Assembly: GCA_016785225.1 (NCBI GenBank)
Contig: JAFBJZ010000940.1
Coordinates: forward strand, 62,001-126,000
Length of the DNA stretch: 64,000 bases
Direction of reading: 5' to 3'
Source of the DNA: Psettodes erumei
Lineage: Eukaryota > Chordata > Actinopteri > Pleuronectiformes > Psettodidae
The notes under the pieces were generated by a model that saw only the letters and a list, made by a program, of their open reading frames with translations, did not search any database and was not told the DNA's origin. The position numbers and the translations under genes were made by a program. Position 1 is the first letter of the stretch, and each line of letters opens with the position of its first letter. Shown here piece by piece: positions 36,962 through 47,493 of the stretch.

Positions 36962-36993
36962 TGCCAATACAGTATTATAATACTGTATTGGCA
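36962..36993. repeat. 32-bp perfect palindrome
   Basis: Left half TGCCAATACAGTATTA is followed directly by its exact reverse complement, with no spacer. A second palindrome AGATCTATAGATCT (36993-37006) starts at its last base. The right-half word TAATACTGTATTG also occurs once more at 36912-36924. Confidence 0.97.
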
Positions 36994-37049
36994 GATCTAT
37001 AGATCTGTTCATTGAACTTGATACTAAAGAATAGCCAAACTAAATTGCC

Positions 37050-37352
37050 GGTGCCACAGTGGTTAGCACTGATACCTCACTACAAAATGTTCTTGGTGTG
37101 AGCCCCAGTTTTCTCCAGGTACCTCTGGCTTCCTCCCACTCCACCAAAAACATGCAGATTAGGTTGACTGGTGGCTCTAAATTGTCAGTAGGTTTGAGTG
37201 TGAATGGTTGTTTGCCTCTATGTGTCAGTCCTGTGATAGACTGGTGACCTGTCCGGGGTGTACCCCACCCTCACCCAATGTCAGCTGGGTTGGCGCCAGA
37301 ACCCTTGCAACACCAAACAGCTATCCAGTGTAGCAAATTGGTGAATGCATGG
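37050..37352 (+). mobile_element. tRNA-headed SINE-like repeat (second family)
   Basis: The start GGTGCCACAGTGGTTAGCAC is a tRNA-like head with an A-box-like word. The body follows a repeat ubiquitous in fish: TGGCTTCCTCCCACTCCACC, AAAACATGCAGATTAGGTT, TGGTGGCTCTAAATTG, then GACTGGTGACCTGTCCGGGG and TACCCCACCCTCACCC. It ends near GTGAATGCATGGA, the diverged form of a GGATGGA tail. It has no coding capacity. The family name is uncertain, but the match to the remembered pattern is extensive. Confidence 0.75.
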
Positions 37353-37353
37353 A

Positions 37354-37403
37354 CATTGAATTGCCTTGTTGTTGAAATATGCTACAAATATGCAAATAAA
37401 ACT
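37354..37403 (+). mobile_element. LINE 3' tail fragment
   Basis: ATTGAATTGCCTTGTTGTTG, then AAATATGCTAC and GCAAATAAAACTG, matches the tail of L2/CR1-type fish LINEs (compare 19,695-19,790 on the minus strand). It directly abuts the SINE-like repeat. Confidence 0.55.
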
Positions 37404-38737
37404 GTGGCACCTGTTGTGCCTTAAAAAAATACATGACCTCTTTTGGAATATGTCAGGTCTGGGATTTTCCTGTCATCATTGTTGTTTTATTTGCTATTCA
37501 TGTTCAATAATCTGTGCAAAATCATTTATGATTGCCACACCATTTTGTTCTTACCTTTTAAACATTTGAGAAACAAAAAATCACTGATACGTGTCAGCAT
37601 GTGAACATTTCATTTAAAGGTTTACAATAACTTAATGGTGTAAAGTTGTTAATGTATGGTCATTTATCAACTACTGTTGCCAACATCTTGTTAAAATCTT
37701 ACAGAATTTTTGACTAGTATAAGGTTTTTCCTAATTCTATCAGCAACAAGGTTCATATTTAAACACATTTATGGACGTAAATGTGACGCAGTGTGTGTTG
37801 TGGCTTTGTGGTGAAGATTAGTTGTCATGCTGCTTTTTGCTGATAAAATACAGGAGATGTTTTTTTAAGGTTTGTTGTATATTGTAGTCATTCAAAACAG
37901 GTTCACAGTTTGCGATAAAAAAAGGCTGAACTCACTGCTTATGCTCATGATAAATCTTAGTCCTTCATAGAAGGAATGCTTTCTCCTTAGTGCTGCAACT
38001 GAATTATCTCTGAACTTTCCTATTTACTTTCAGCTTTAAACTGATGCAGTGTGTCCCAACATCTGACATTTTTCCTTCACTTTGCTTTTGAAATTCATTT
38101 GAGTACCTCACCAATGCAGTTGTTTTTTGCCAAACCAATCTGTATTTCAAAGGGAGCTGCATGGCCCCTCCTTTAAAAGCAAAGCTCACAGTGGAGATAG
38201 AGACTCTGTTTTGGTGGCAAACTTGTTGAGAGTTAAATTGCATCAGAACAGAATTTGGTTCTGCAGCTACTGGAATGATAGAAGGTGATGAAATGATAAA
38301 GGTTCTGTATGGTTAAGCACAGATGTGCACACATACTGTGTGTATGTGTGCACATCTGTGCTTAACCATATCCCTCTGTACTTTGTGTAATGGTAAACTA
38401 TACTTTCAGTGGACTCTCAGAGAACTCAACACAGCCCAGGCAATCTATCATCACTTTGAAAGCCTGCGCTGACCATATCAGCTGACAGCTTCACACACAC
38501 ACACACACACATTCACCCTTGCTGGTGAGTAAACCTGATAGTCAGTTCATGTAAACACACCACTTGATGAGACACAAGCTGAGCGTGTATACAAGTGTAT
38601 GTGTTTGTACGCAAATGTGTCTGCACAACCTCATGTCGACATGTAGCCCAACATTAACTTTTGCTGTAAGTGTTGTGCACTTGCAAAGGATTTGAGATAT
38701 GTTTGAAATATGCCATGTAATAGCAGCAGCCATTGTG
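37404..38737. other. Non-coding stretch with a large hairpin
   Basis: Contains the perfect inverted repeat at 38308-38370 and a CA run at 38492-38511. No supported gene. Confidence 0.55.
38308..38370. repeat. Perfect inverted repeat, 29-bp arms
   Basis: Arms 38308-38336 and 38342-38370 are exact reverse complements around the 5-nt loop TGTGT. Each arm starts or ends with TATGGTTAAGCACAGATGTG or its complement. As RNA it would be a perfect 29-bp hairpin, shorter than a usual animal pre-miRNA stem. Confidence 0.97.
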
Positions 38738-39190
38738 AGGAAGACAAAGGAGGTGGTGACAGACTTCTCAACTTACACCTCACACACCTGTGAACTTCCA
38801 CGGTTCGGACATTGAGAGTGTAGACTCATTCAAATACCTGGGTGTTCACTTCAACAATAAACTGGACTGGTCAGCCAACACCAACGCCCTGGACAAGAAG
38901 GGCCAGAGTTGCCTCCACCTGCTGAGGAGACTGAGGTCCTTTGGTGTGTGCAGGGCTCTACTCAGGACTTTTTATGACACGGTAGTGGCCTCTGCAGTAA
39001 CCCCCCCCCCACACACACACACACGTGCAATATCTGTTTTTTTTTTACTATATTTAAAATTATATATATTTACTATTTATTGTTTCTTCGTGTGTGCTTC
39101 TTTTTCTCTGTTATCTGCGCTTTTTCTATCTCTATGCTGCTGGGGTACTGCAATTTCCCCAATGTAGGGTCAATAAAGCAATTTGAGCTT
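38738..39190 (+). pseudogene. L2/Rex1-type LINE C-terminus with internal deletion
   Basis: Plus strand: TKEVVTDFST, then in another frame DSFKYLGVHFNNKLDWS (near 38,825-38,875), HLLRRLRSFGV and LLRTFYDTVVASA (to about 38,997). This is the thumb/connection region that follows the catalytic core of L2/Rex1-type reverse transcriptases. Coding similarity stops at a C10 run plus (AC)7 microsatellite (39001-39024). After about 125 bp comes a typical 3' end: GGGGTACTGCAATTTCCCC, then GGGTCAATAAAGCAATTTGA (39,143-39,190). About 100 codons of C-terminus are missing between. Upstream reverse transcriptase motifs are also absent. Confidence 0.8.
39001..39024. repeat. C10-(AC)7 simple repeat
   Basis: A run of C followed by AC units, located exactly where the LINE coding sequence breaks off. 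Confidence 0.95.
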
Positions 39191-39389
39191 GAACTTTAAC
39201 CTATATTTTATCAAAGTGGCACCATTAAAAGTATGTTGAATTACCAAGTCACAGTTCCTGTTTTCAATAAGGCTATGGATATGCAGACAAATATTGTTAG
39301 ATCACTCCAGTAATGAAGAAGACTTACAAATGTGATTTTTAGGCAGGTTCAAGATGTTATCATGTTTACGTTGATAATGCTTATTGATG

Positions 39390-39545
39390 ATGCTAACATT
39401 CTAATTACAGTAGTACAATATTTACCTTGCTCATTATTTAAGGTTAGCATGTTAACATGCTAACATTGATTATTATCATTAAATACAAAGTAGGCCACAG
39501 GTGAGGCTCATGGAATGCCATTACATGGCAATCACAGCAATTACG
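39390..39545 (+). repeat. Interspersed repeat fragment (copy 2 of 2) with palindrome
   Basis: Related to 23,216-23,315 by the GAGGCTCATGGAATGCCATT segment. It contains the 22-bp perfect palindrome GTTAGCATGTT/AACATGCTAAC (39443-39464). The words 'gctaacat' and 'gttagcat' are typical of a high-copy percomorph repeat. A 15-bp near-repeat GGCAATCACAGCAATTAC / GGCAATCAAAACAAAT follows. Class unknown. Confidence 0.45.
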
Positions 39546-41257
39546 TGGCAATCAAAACAAATGCAGACCTCATGAGGAAAGTCAGACAACCCCTGCTAAG
39601 TCAGTGGGATACATCATCTGGCAACTATGAATGTTTGAAAAAGGATTTGCTCTCAATCCATCAAATATATGTTGAATTATTGAGCTGATTAGTTTTTTCA
39701 TCATGTAGAGGGAGGAAAAATCAATTGACAGTACATCTTAGTCCAAACTTCAATGTTCCATACATAGAGGTCTGACATGGTAACAACAAAACACGGCAGC
39801 ACTCATACTTCACCCCACTGATTTATACACATATTAAGATGTAGGCCTGTCTTTCTTTTGCAGCCTGTCTTGTGTGAACAAATGTAAATGAACAGATCTG
39901 CTTGCCCTATGTTTATACATGTACATGACCTAAATGTGCTTGTTTGTGTATGACACTGTGAACAGGCCTTCCTGTAATTCGTGTTCCAGTTCTATTCAAG
40001 TTCTATTCAAGGCAAAGCTAATGTGAGTGAGTCACCATGGTATGTGTGACCCTGGAGGTGTTGATGGCTTGACAATGTGGTTGACATCCTGACATGCTGC
40101 TGTTTTAGATCTTATGTATTCTCCATTACTATTTTGACCCCAGCTTGCTCAGGGGAGATGTGATTACAGGGCTCTGCAATAAGCCTGCAATCTGTAGTGG
40201 AAAGGACATGGGCTGAGGGTAAATAATTGATGAAGATTCACTGTTTGAAGGGTTGAGTGACTGACTGAATTTTGTCCTGCAGAGAAAAAGGTGAGGTTGG
40301 GGAGCGAACGCAGGGGGTCTTTAACCCACAGTCTAACTACATTGATCCTCAGATGTGTTTACTTTATTTTTCCTAATGCCCTCACCTCACCTTACCTGTC
40401 ATCATTCTCCATCTACTTTTACCTCTTCACTACGCCTCTCTTGCTCCACTCTTCTATTTTGATTCCTTCTCCTCTTCACCCTGCCTGGCTCTGGTGATAT
40501 AAAGGTATGGCGACAGCTATTGAAACCTGAGGGATTAAGTAAAGCTATTTTCGTAGTTTGGGCCAACAACACATCTCACACACATACACAAACACACCAA
40601 AGACATCCAGGTGATATAAGGTAGAGAGACAGCACTATTTCAATTTTGGTGGAGGAAGTACATGTATGTCTTTTTCAAGATACTTCCAGGCAGGGATAAC
40701 AAGGGAGCAGCACATACACATACATAGTCTGTGGCACTTAGGTGAACACAAGCTAATAAACTCTGCTCTCTCTCCACATGTGTTGGCATAGTGTGACACC
40801 ACTACTGCCAAGCTTTTCACACACTCCGGAAGCCAGAGCACCTGCAGTCAACACCCAGACCAGGCTCCCTGAAACACATCCTCTCTGCAGAACCACAATG
40901 TTGACTTATTCCTTCAGGAGTTAAAGCTCACTCCTTTTTTGCGTGAGTGTGCATGTGCATGTACTGTACATGTGATGCGCAGTACAAGAAGTGCCTCTCG
41001 TCATGAGAATTTAAAATAAAGCGAAAATAGAGGAGCATTTACCAGCTAAGGAGTTTATTTTTTTCTTAAGAATTGGTAAAGGCCAAAAGTAACGCTGAAA
41101 GGTAATCAGGTCATCAAAATTGCTCTGTGTCTGCTGGATATTTAAGTCCATTAAAATCAGGTTTGACTAATTCTCAATGGAATACATATTAAACTAGAAA
41201 CCACAGTGCAGATCTGCATTAGCATATTCTCCTGGAATGCTATGATCCATTAACTAA
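39546..41257. other. Non-coding stretch, nothing recognised
   Basis: Short direct repeat TTCTATTCAAG twice near 39,992-40,011. No gene, RNA or mobile element recognised. Confidence 0.52.
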
Positions 41258-41406
41258 AAGTTAATGGGTTCTTCCTTAGCTCATTCCCCGCCCCTCCACC
41301 AAGTCTGAAGAAAATTGGTTCTGTAGTTTTTGCCTAATCCTAATAGCCATGGATAGACAAACAAACAAATGGCAATGAAAACCTAATCTCCTTGGTGGAA
41401 GTAATG
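41258..41406 (+). repeat. Old interspersed repeat 3' end
   Basis: CCACCAAGTCTGAAGAAAAT, TTCTGTAGTTTTTGCCTAAT, GACAAACAAACAAA and CTCCTTGGTGGAAGTAATG follow a repeat tail widespread in fish (family pattern: cggttcagtagtttttgcgtaatcc ... acaaacaaac ... cctccttggcggaggtaat). Its class (RTE-like LINE tail or SINE) is not settled by this fragment. Confidence 0.5.
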
Positions 41407-42365
41407 ATGCATGGCTATTACAGGAAGTAAATTTGCATTGCGGGTCAGCAATGTGAAAGCTTGGTCCTAAAATTGATCAGTTTCATTTCAGGTAAAAGGG
41501 CAGTGCAAGTGACTATGGATGCTGTAAGACAGTGTCGCTCTGAAAAGAAGAAAGCAAGATAGTGTGTGATGGACAGATGAGTGGTTACAGAGAAAGGACA
41601 GCTACTTTTGTCTAGTGATCCATGGAAACAGTTTCGTTTCAGCACATTCCTTTTACCATAACAAGTAACAGGAGGAGAAGGAGGGAGAGAGCCATATTGC
41701 AGGTCAGAAAGAGCATACGTTAACTCAGATTTTGACATTCTACACTTTTTCAATTATGGCATCAGGAGGATTGATGCTGATATCAATTGCAGTGAATTGA
41801 TCTAAAATGCTTCCGTTTTGTGCTATAGAATTACATTGATATCTGATACAGTAAGATTACTCATCGTCTGATGTCAATTGACACCTTCTGTGTGATTTGT
41901 GGCAATAACACTGATGCATTAATGCATGGAATACAACTATCCTAAACTTTAAACATCAAACTCGAAAGATATGCCAAAACGTTTCCATGTTTTTGGCCAC
42001 TCACTGACAATGTGTGTTACCTTCAGTTACAGGGACAACTCCCAGAGAAATAATATGCAAACTCAATCTCTCTCTCCTTTCAAACAAAATCATTCCACGA
42101 AAGACATTTTCAAAACGGCCTTTGAGAGAATTTAAACATCTAAAAACTTTATGGATCGAAAAAAATAACATGATTTGGCATTTTGTAGGAAAGTTGGTAT
42201 GTTCTCAGGGGCAGATGCTCGAAAAATGCCTTTTGTTGCTTGGAATTTCTGACTGAGCGATGGAAAAGGAGAAGATGCATATAGTTCAGGGACTGCTGAG
42301 AGGAGAAGAGTGATGTGTACCGTATGCATATGCACATATGTTACCAAAAAGTGGCACAGCAAAAT
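41407..42365. other. Non-coding stretch, nothing recognised
   Basis: Overlapping frames at 42,014-42,362 lie on both strands and have no domain. Confidence 0.52.
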
Positions 42366-42411
42366 TAGGTAGGTAGATTTACTTTATTGATCCCAGACTG
42401 GGAAATTCTTT
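42366..42411 (-). mobile_element. LINE 3' tail fragment
   Basis: On the minus strand: GAATTTCCCAGTCTGGGATC, AATAAAGTAAATCTACC, ending in a TACC-type unit. It is the same 3'-end type as 3,960-4,018 and 39,143-39,190, in a severely truncated copy. Confidence 0.6.
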
Positions 42412-43380
42412 AATTTGATTACAGTTAAATCAAGTGATATAAGCTCTGGGGTTCACTGTCACACGTGCAAATTCTGGTTTAATCAGGCCCTATGACAGTA
42501 TGTGAAAGAAAAAAGGAAAAAAAAACTAAAATGTGGGTCATTTAAAAATAAGATGTTTATTAGGTTGTGAGTGTGTAGTCTATGGGGATTTTGCATATCT
42601 TGTGACTCAAGAAGAATTGATTCTTTATCTTTTTTTCACTGAAACAAATCACACATATTTCAAAAGTGAATTCTAACAGACTTTCAAGAAAACTACCAGA
42701 TTAAAATTACTCGTAAATTGTACTTTACTGTCCTATATTCAACAATTTAAACAAACAATTTGAAATTGACACAAAGAAGAATTGGTAAAAGAGTTCCAGT
42801 GATAAAGTTAATTGTAGCTTTATAAACAAAATTAACTTTGTAGGACTTTGCAATGAACACACACGATCACTCACATAGTACACATTTAGAGTTGTTTGTT
42901 CCATTCCTAAACAACAATAAACAACTTTTTTTAGATGTTGTTGATGAAAAGGAAATAAGATTTGTACACTCTTATCAAAAAACAATCTGCTCTCTGAACA
43001 TTTTGATATTTGATTGTGTAATGAATGTTTTCATTTGGTCTCACAGGAAGGGAGTATTTTCAGCCTGTGGGCGACTAACCATCATTATTGAGGGAAATGA
43101 TTCTTTCATACATGAGGTCAAGCAGATTAATCCCTTATTCTGTCCAACTAGTTTCTCCCTCCCCCCCTCTGCTAGTCCAAGAATCCAGATTTTCTCTTTT
43201 CATTTGTTTCATTAGTACCAGGAGCAGGCAGTTGTTTACTTTGGTTCACAAGGGAAAACACACCAGAGCTAAACAGGAACCAAAGCAGGAACAAGGGGCT
43301 GGTTTAAATACTTGTGAATTACAACAACACTCACTGGCCAGTAGGTCAGTTCAGTAGGTCTCCCTGTACAATGTTACACA

Positions 43381-43411
<31 letters not shown>

Positions 43412-44183
43412 GATGATGATGAACGAATGAAGTAGCCAGTGAGTGTATATATAAAGAGTGTTTACTATATACCGCATAGTTTTGAGAATAATTGAAGAAT
43501 GCACTGATTTCAGAAATACTGCATAGGACTATATTCCTTTCATCTACATTTAAAAATAGGCATCGCATTGAACTTGAGCTAAGAGCATTTGGCATAAACA
43601 CTGCCTTTGATCAGTCCAAAGCTTGGGTTTGAGCTTCAAAAGGTTGAAACACAGAAATTCAGCTGTAGGTAAAGTGAGCAACTTTTCCACAATGTTCACA
43701 GTGTGGCATCAGTTCGATTTTTTTTCAGTGCCCTCACAATCAATCAACATCAAAGCAGTAACTTGTTGCTCCCTCCCTTCTTTGCCTCCTCCAACATTAC
43801 ATGACATACACCAGTTAAATGTATAAAAAGGACTACACAAAAGACATAATCAAGATATTGTATGAGGCCCAGTGCAACAACACAGTAATGAGAAGTTGGC
43901 ACAGAAGAGAAAACAAATGGCTGACAGTTTGTTTTACCAGGCCATCCCTCACCACCTGATCCACCTCGCTACCAGTAGGTAATTAGTTCAGAGTGCTTCT
44001 CCTCTCTTTATTTGAGTGTCCAACACATACAGCCTGGCCTGATGATTAGCTGTGATGATGCAGCTACAAAAATCACAAATCCTTAATGTAGCTGTTGTCA
44101 TAAAAAAAAAAATACAGTTAGAAATAAACTGATGTTCAAGTCCTGCCCACATTCAGGAGTTTGGTTTGAAGAGAGTCTGTACT
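42412..44183. other. Non-coding stretch
   Basis: Holds the AT microsatellite at 43384-43411 followed by ATG units. No supported gene. Confidence 0.52.
43384..43411. repeat. (AT)n microsatellite
   Basis: Near-pure AT for about 28 bp, then TGATGATGATG. Confidence 0.94.
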
Positions 44184-44480
44184 AATCAGAATCAGAATCA
44201 GTTTTATTGCCAAGTAATTTGCATTACAAGGAATTTGTCCTGATTTGATGGTGCTTACATATGAAAAAGGAGAGACAAACATAAACATAGAATGAGCATA
44301 GACATGTGAAGTGTGCAATAAACATAACCTAGGCATAAATATAAACATAACCTAGGCATAAATAGAAAAAGCTGTATACATACATACATATATTTACACA
44401 GGTAGTGGTGTGAAGAATAAGTGTCCAGTGAAGGGGTGGGGGCGTTAATATAACGCATATTGACTTGGGGGGGATGGACG

Positions 44481-45110
44481 TTAATATAACGTATTGAAAA
44501 GACTAAAAACAGACTTAGGTTTTATTCCAGAGCCTGATGGCAGAGGGGTAGAAGCTGTCCTTGTGACGGGAGGTTTTGGTCCTGATGGACCGCAGCCTCC
44601 GTCCAGAGGGGAGAGGGAGAGTAGGCAGTGTCCGGGGTGAGAGGGGTCAGCAGCTATTTTCCTTGCTCTCCTCAGGGTCCTGGAGGAGTAAAGTTCTGGG
44701 AGAGAAGGGAGGTTGCAGCCGATCACCTTTTCAGCGGTTCGTATGATACGCTGCAGTCTGCACCTGTCCTTGGCAGAGGCAGCAGTGTACCAGACGGTGG
44801 TGATGGAGGAGGTGAGGATGGACTCAATGATGGCACTGTAGAAGTGGACCAGCATTGTCTGTGGCAGTTTGAACTTCTTCAACTGCCTCAGGAAGTACAT
44901 CCTCTGCTGAGCTTTCTTGATGAGGGAGCTGATGTTCGGCTCCCACCTGAGGTCCCGGGAGATGATGGTGCCCAGGAAGCGGTAGGACTCCACAGTGTCT
45001 ACCGGGGAGTCACCCAGAATGATGGGGGAGGGTTGGACTGCGCTCTTCCTGAAGTCTATTCTCATCTCCACTGTTTTGGAAGCATTGAGCTTCAGGTTGT
45101 TCTCCTGCAC
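44481..45110 (-). pseudogene. LINE reverse transcriptase thumb and C-terminus
   Basis: Continues the enzyme after the frameshift: QENNLKLNASKTVEMRIDFR, SYRFLGTIISRDLRWE, KKAQQRMYFLRQLKKF, IESILTSSITTVWY and RIIRTAEKVIGCNLPSL. It ends with the Pro/Ser-rich tail normally found before the stop. This order (ENNL-LN--KT--M, FLG, RMYFLR, ESILT) is diagnostic for the group. The 3' UTR begins just after the stop at 44,481. Confidence 0.92.
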
Positions 45111-45895
45111 CAGGTCACCAGGTGATCAATCTCCCACCTGTAGGCAGATTCGTCCTCATTGGAGATGAGTCCAATGAGGGTGGTGTCGTCCACGAACTTC
45201 AGGAGCTTGACAGAGTGGTGACTGGAGGTGCAGCTGTTGGTGTACAGGGAGAAGAGCAGGGGAGAAAGAACGCAGCCCTGGGGGGAGCCGGTGCTGATCG
45301 TCCTGAAGTCCGAGGTGAGCTTTCCCAGCCTCACGTGCTGCTTCCTGTCCGTCAGGAAGTCTGTGATCCACCTGCAGGTGGAGTCCGGCACGTTGAGCTG
45401 TGAGAGCTTGTCCTGCAGGAGAGTCGGGACGATCGTGTTAAATGCAGAGCTGAAGTCCACAAACAGGATCCTGACATAGGTCCCTGCGGAGTCCAGGTGC
45501 TGGAGGGTAAAGTGGATGGCCAAGTTGACAGCATCATCTACAGACCTGTTGGTTCTGTAGGCAAACTGCAGGGGGTCCAGGAGTGGGTCAGTAATGGATT
45601 TCAGGTGGGATAAAACCAGGCGCTCAAGAGTTTTCATAACCACAGAGGTCAGTGCGACAGGTCTGTAGTCATTTTAGTCTTTGGTCCTGGTTTTTGGGGA
45701 CTGGGATGATGGAGGAGGCCTTGAGGCATGCTGGCACGTGGCATGTCTCCAGTGAGGTGTTGAAGATGTCTGTGAACACTGGAGACAGCTGGTCTGCACA
45801 GAACTTCAGGCAGGATGGAGACACAGAGTCCGGCCCAGCAGCTTTTATGGGGTTTTGTCTCTTGAAGAGCCTGTTAACATCTCTTTCAAGGACAG
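45092..45895 (-). pseudogene. LINE reverse transcriptase core
   Basis: Fingers: NRLFKRQNPIKAAGPDSVSP and CADQLSPVFTDIFN (45,740-45,895). A one-base shift near 45,675 leads to DYRPVALTSVVMKTLERLV, then LDPLQFAYR, FVDFSSAFNTIVP (first catalytic Asp), GSPQGCVLSPLLFSLYTN and the catalytic FVDDTTLIG (near 45,180-45,205). FSSAFNT and PQGCVLSPLL are typical of L2/Rex1-group enzymes. Both Asp residues of the VDD motif are present, with Val in place of the common Ala. The frame ends at a one-base deletion near 45,105. Confidence 0.93.
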
Positions 45896-46560
45896 ACAGA
45901 GGTGTCGATGGAGGAGGGGGGTGGGCGAGGGACAGCTGTGGTGGTGGAAGCTGTACCGCCTCTGTTGTGATGGGGGAGTGGAGCTGGGTGGGGGGTGCTG
46001 GTGGGAAGTGGGGTCGGGGGAGGTGTGAGGACTATCCTGGTTGTCTTCAAAGCGGCAGTAGAAGTTGTTCAGGTTGTTGGCGAGGCGTTGATCGTTAGCG
46101 GAGGGGGGAGCTCTTGGCTTGTAGTTGGTGATCTGCCTGAGCCCCCTCCAAACAGAAGCAGAGTCGTTGGAGGAGAACTGGTGTTGAAGCTTCTCCGAGT
46201 ACTGTCGTTTAGCCTCTCGCACCGCCCTGCTAAACCTGTACTTGGCCTCCTTGTACTCTACCCTGTTGCCACTTTTAAATGCCTTTTCCTTGACCAACCT
46301 CATCTGCCGCAGTCTGGGTGTGAACCATGGTTTGTCATTGTTGTAGGTCACCCTGGTGCGTGCTGGAATGCAACAGTCCTCACAGAAGCTGATGTATGAA
46401 GTTACAGCTTCTGTGTACTCATCCAGACTGGTGGAAGCAGTCCTGAAAACATCAGTACAGTCCAGACACGCCTTCAGGTCCTCTGCAGCCTCACTGGTCC
46501 ACTTCTTTGATGTCCTCACCACAGGTTTAGAAAGTTTTAATTTTTGCTTGTAGGTAGGAA
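45850..46560 (-). pseudogene. LINE linker between endonuclease and reverse transcriptase
   Basis: Starts after SDHDMVHLIPTYKQKLK. Recognisable blocks are WTSEAAEDLKACLDCTD, SYISFCEDCCIPA, KPWFTPRLRQMR, YSEKLQHQF and VWRGLRQITNYK. The last two are conserved anchors of the region that precedes the reverse transcriptase in L2/Rex1-type elements. The end is Pro/Ser-rich and low-complexity (45,905-46,020), and the frame is lost there, near 45,900. Confidence 0.85.
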
Positions 46561-47400
46561 TCAGGTGGACCATGTCGTGGTCTGAGTGCAGCGCGGGTGA
46601 CGGCGTGATAGGCGTTACTGACTGTTGTGTAACAGTGATCCAAAGTATTCCCCTCCCTGGTCGCACATTTAATAAACTGACAGTATCTGGGAAGTTCATG
46701 ACTGAGGTTACCTTTGTTAAAGTCCCCGAGAACAATAACTAAGGAGTCCGGGTTGGTTCGCTCCACATCCAGTATCTGGTCGGCGAGTAAGCGCTGTGCG
46801 TCCCGCACGTTGGCATCCGGTGGTATGTAAACGCCGGCCAGAATAAATGAAGCGAACTCACGGGGGGAGTAGAATGGTTTGCAGTTTATGATGAAACTTT
46901 CCAGGATGGGAGAACAGTGCCTTTTTATCACCGTTACATCGTTACACCAGCCACTGTTGGTGTAGAAACAAATACCTCCACCCTTTGTTTTGCCGGAGAG
47001 CCGCGGGTCACGATCCGCTCGGTGAAGCTGGAATCCCTCCAGCTGGAGCGCGGAGTCCGGGATGTTCCCACATAGCCAAGTCTCCGTGAAACACAAAACA
47101 GGAGATGAATAAAAGTCTTTGTTTCTCCTCAACAAAAGATGAAGTTCGTCCATTTTGTTGCACAGTGAACGAACATTGGAAAGAAATATTCCAGGGCGCG
47201 CCGGCCCGTTTCCCCCTTCGTCGGCGAGAGGTTGCCATGGTGAGGGCACCTTTGACCAAAATGTCCAACAAAATTGCTGTGGGTGCCAGAAACTCGGGAA
47301 ACAATCCCTTTGGTGTTGTTCCCCGAATGTTCATAAGCTCTTCTCTGGTGAGGGAGAGCCGTGAACCAAAACAGAAAGCGTAATCTGTCCACAAAACAAG
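46550..47400 (-). pseudogene. LINE endonuclease domain (AP-endonuclease type)
   Basis: The leader contains LSLTREELMNIR (near 47,325-47,360) and an RRRRGKRAG basic patch (near 47,210-47,240), a known start for this group. After a frame change near 47,200 the endonuclease reads IFLSNVRSLCNKMDEL, CFTETWL (the Glu of the metal site), FHRAD-like and VYIPP blocks, and VLGDFNKGN (near 46,725-46,750). The last motif, SDHDMVHL, lies in the next frame (near 46,560-46,585) because of a frameshift around 46,600. In intact elements this domain nicks target DNA to prime reverse transcription. All key residues are visible, but no single frame joins them. Confidence 0.88.
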
Positions 47401-47493
47401 ACAAAACAGTGCGCACCAACAAATCGAGTAAGTGATCTTACGGCCAGCTGAATGCGCCCACTCCCACTCCAGGCCCCCTGCTTGGACATGCTC

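Larger units (their letters stand above)
44184..47493 (-). mobile_element. Near full-length L2/Rex1-type LINE, inactive
   Basis: A single minus-strand element of about 3.3 kb keeps leader, AP-type endonuclease, linker, reverse transcriptase, C-terminal domain, 3' UTR and tail in the right order. The 3' end on the minus strand is GGCAATAAAACTGATTCTGA followed by repeated GATTCT units (44,184-44,200). The 3' UTR (44,184-44,480) holds two copies of AAACATAACCTAGGCATAAA and two of GTTAATATAACG. Reading-frame breaks occur near 47,200, 46,600, 45,900, 45,675 and 45,105, so no functional protein can be made. The 5' boundary is placed where an LTR-like sequence begins (47,494). The preserved 5' end is uncommon for a LINE copy. 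Confidence 0.88.

Noticed and set aside
44628..46553. Plus-strand frames of 80-165 codons across the LINE
   Set aside because: They are antisense shadows of the endonuclease and reverse transcriptase pieces, which match known motifs on the minus strand.
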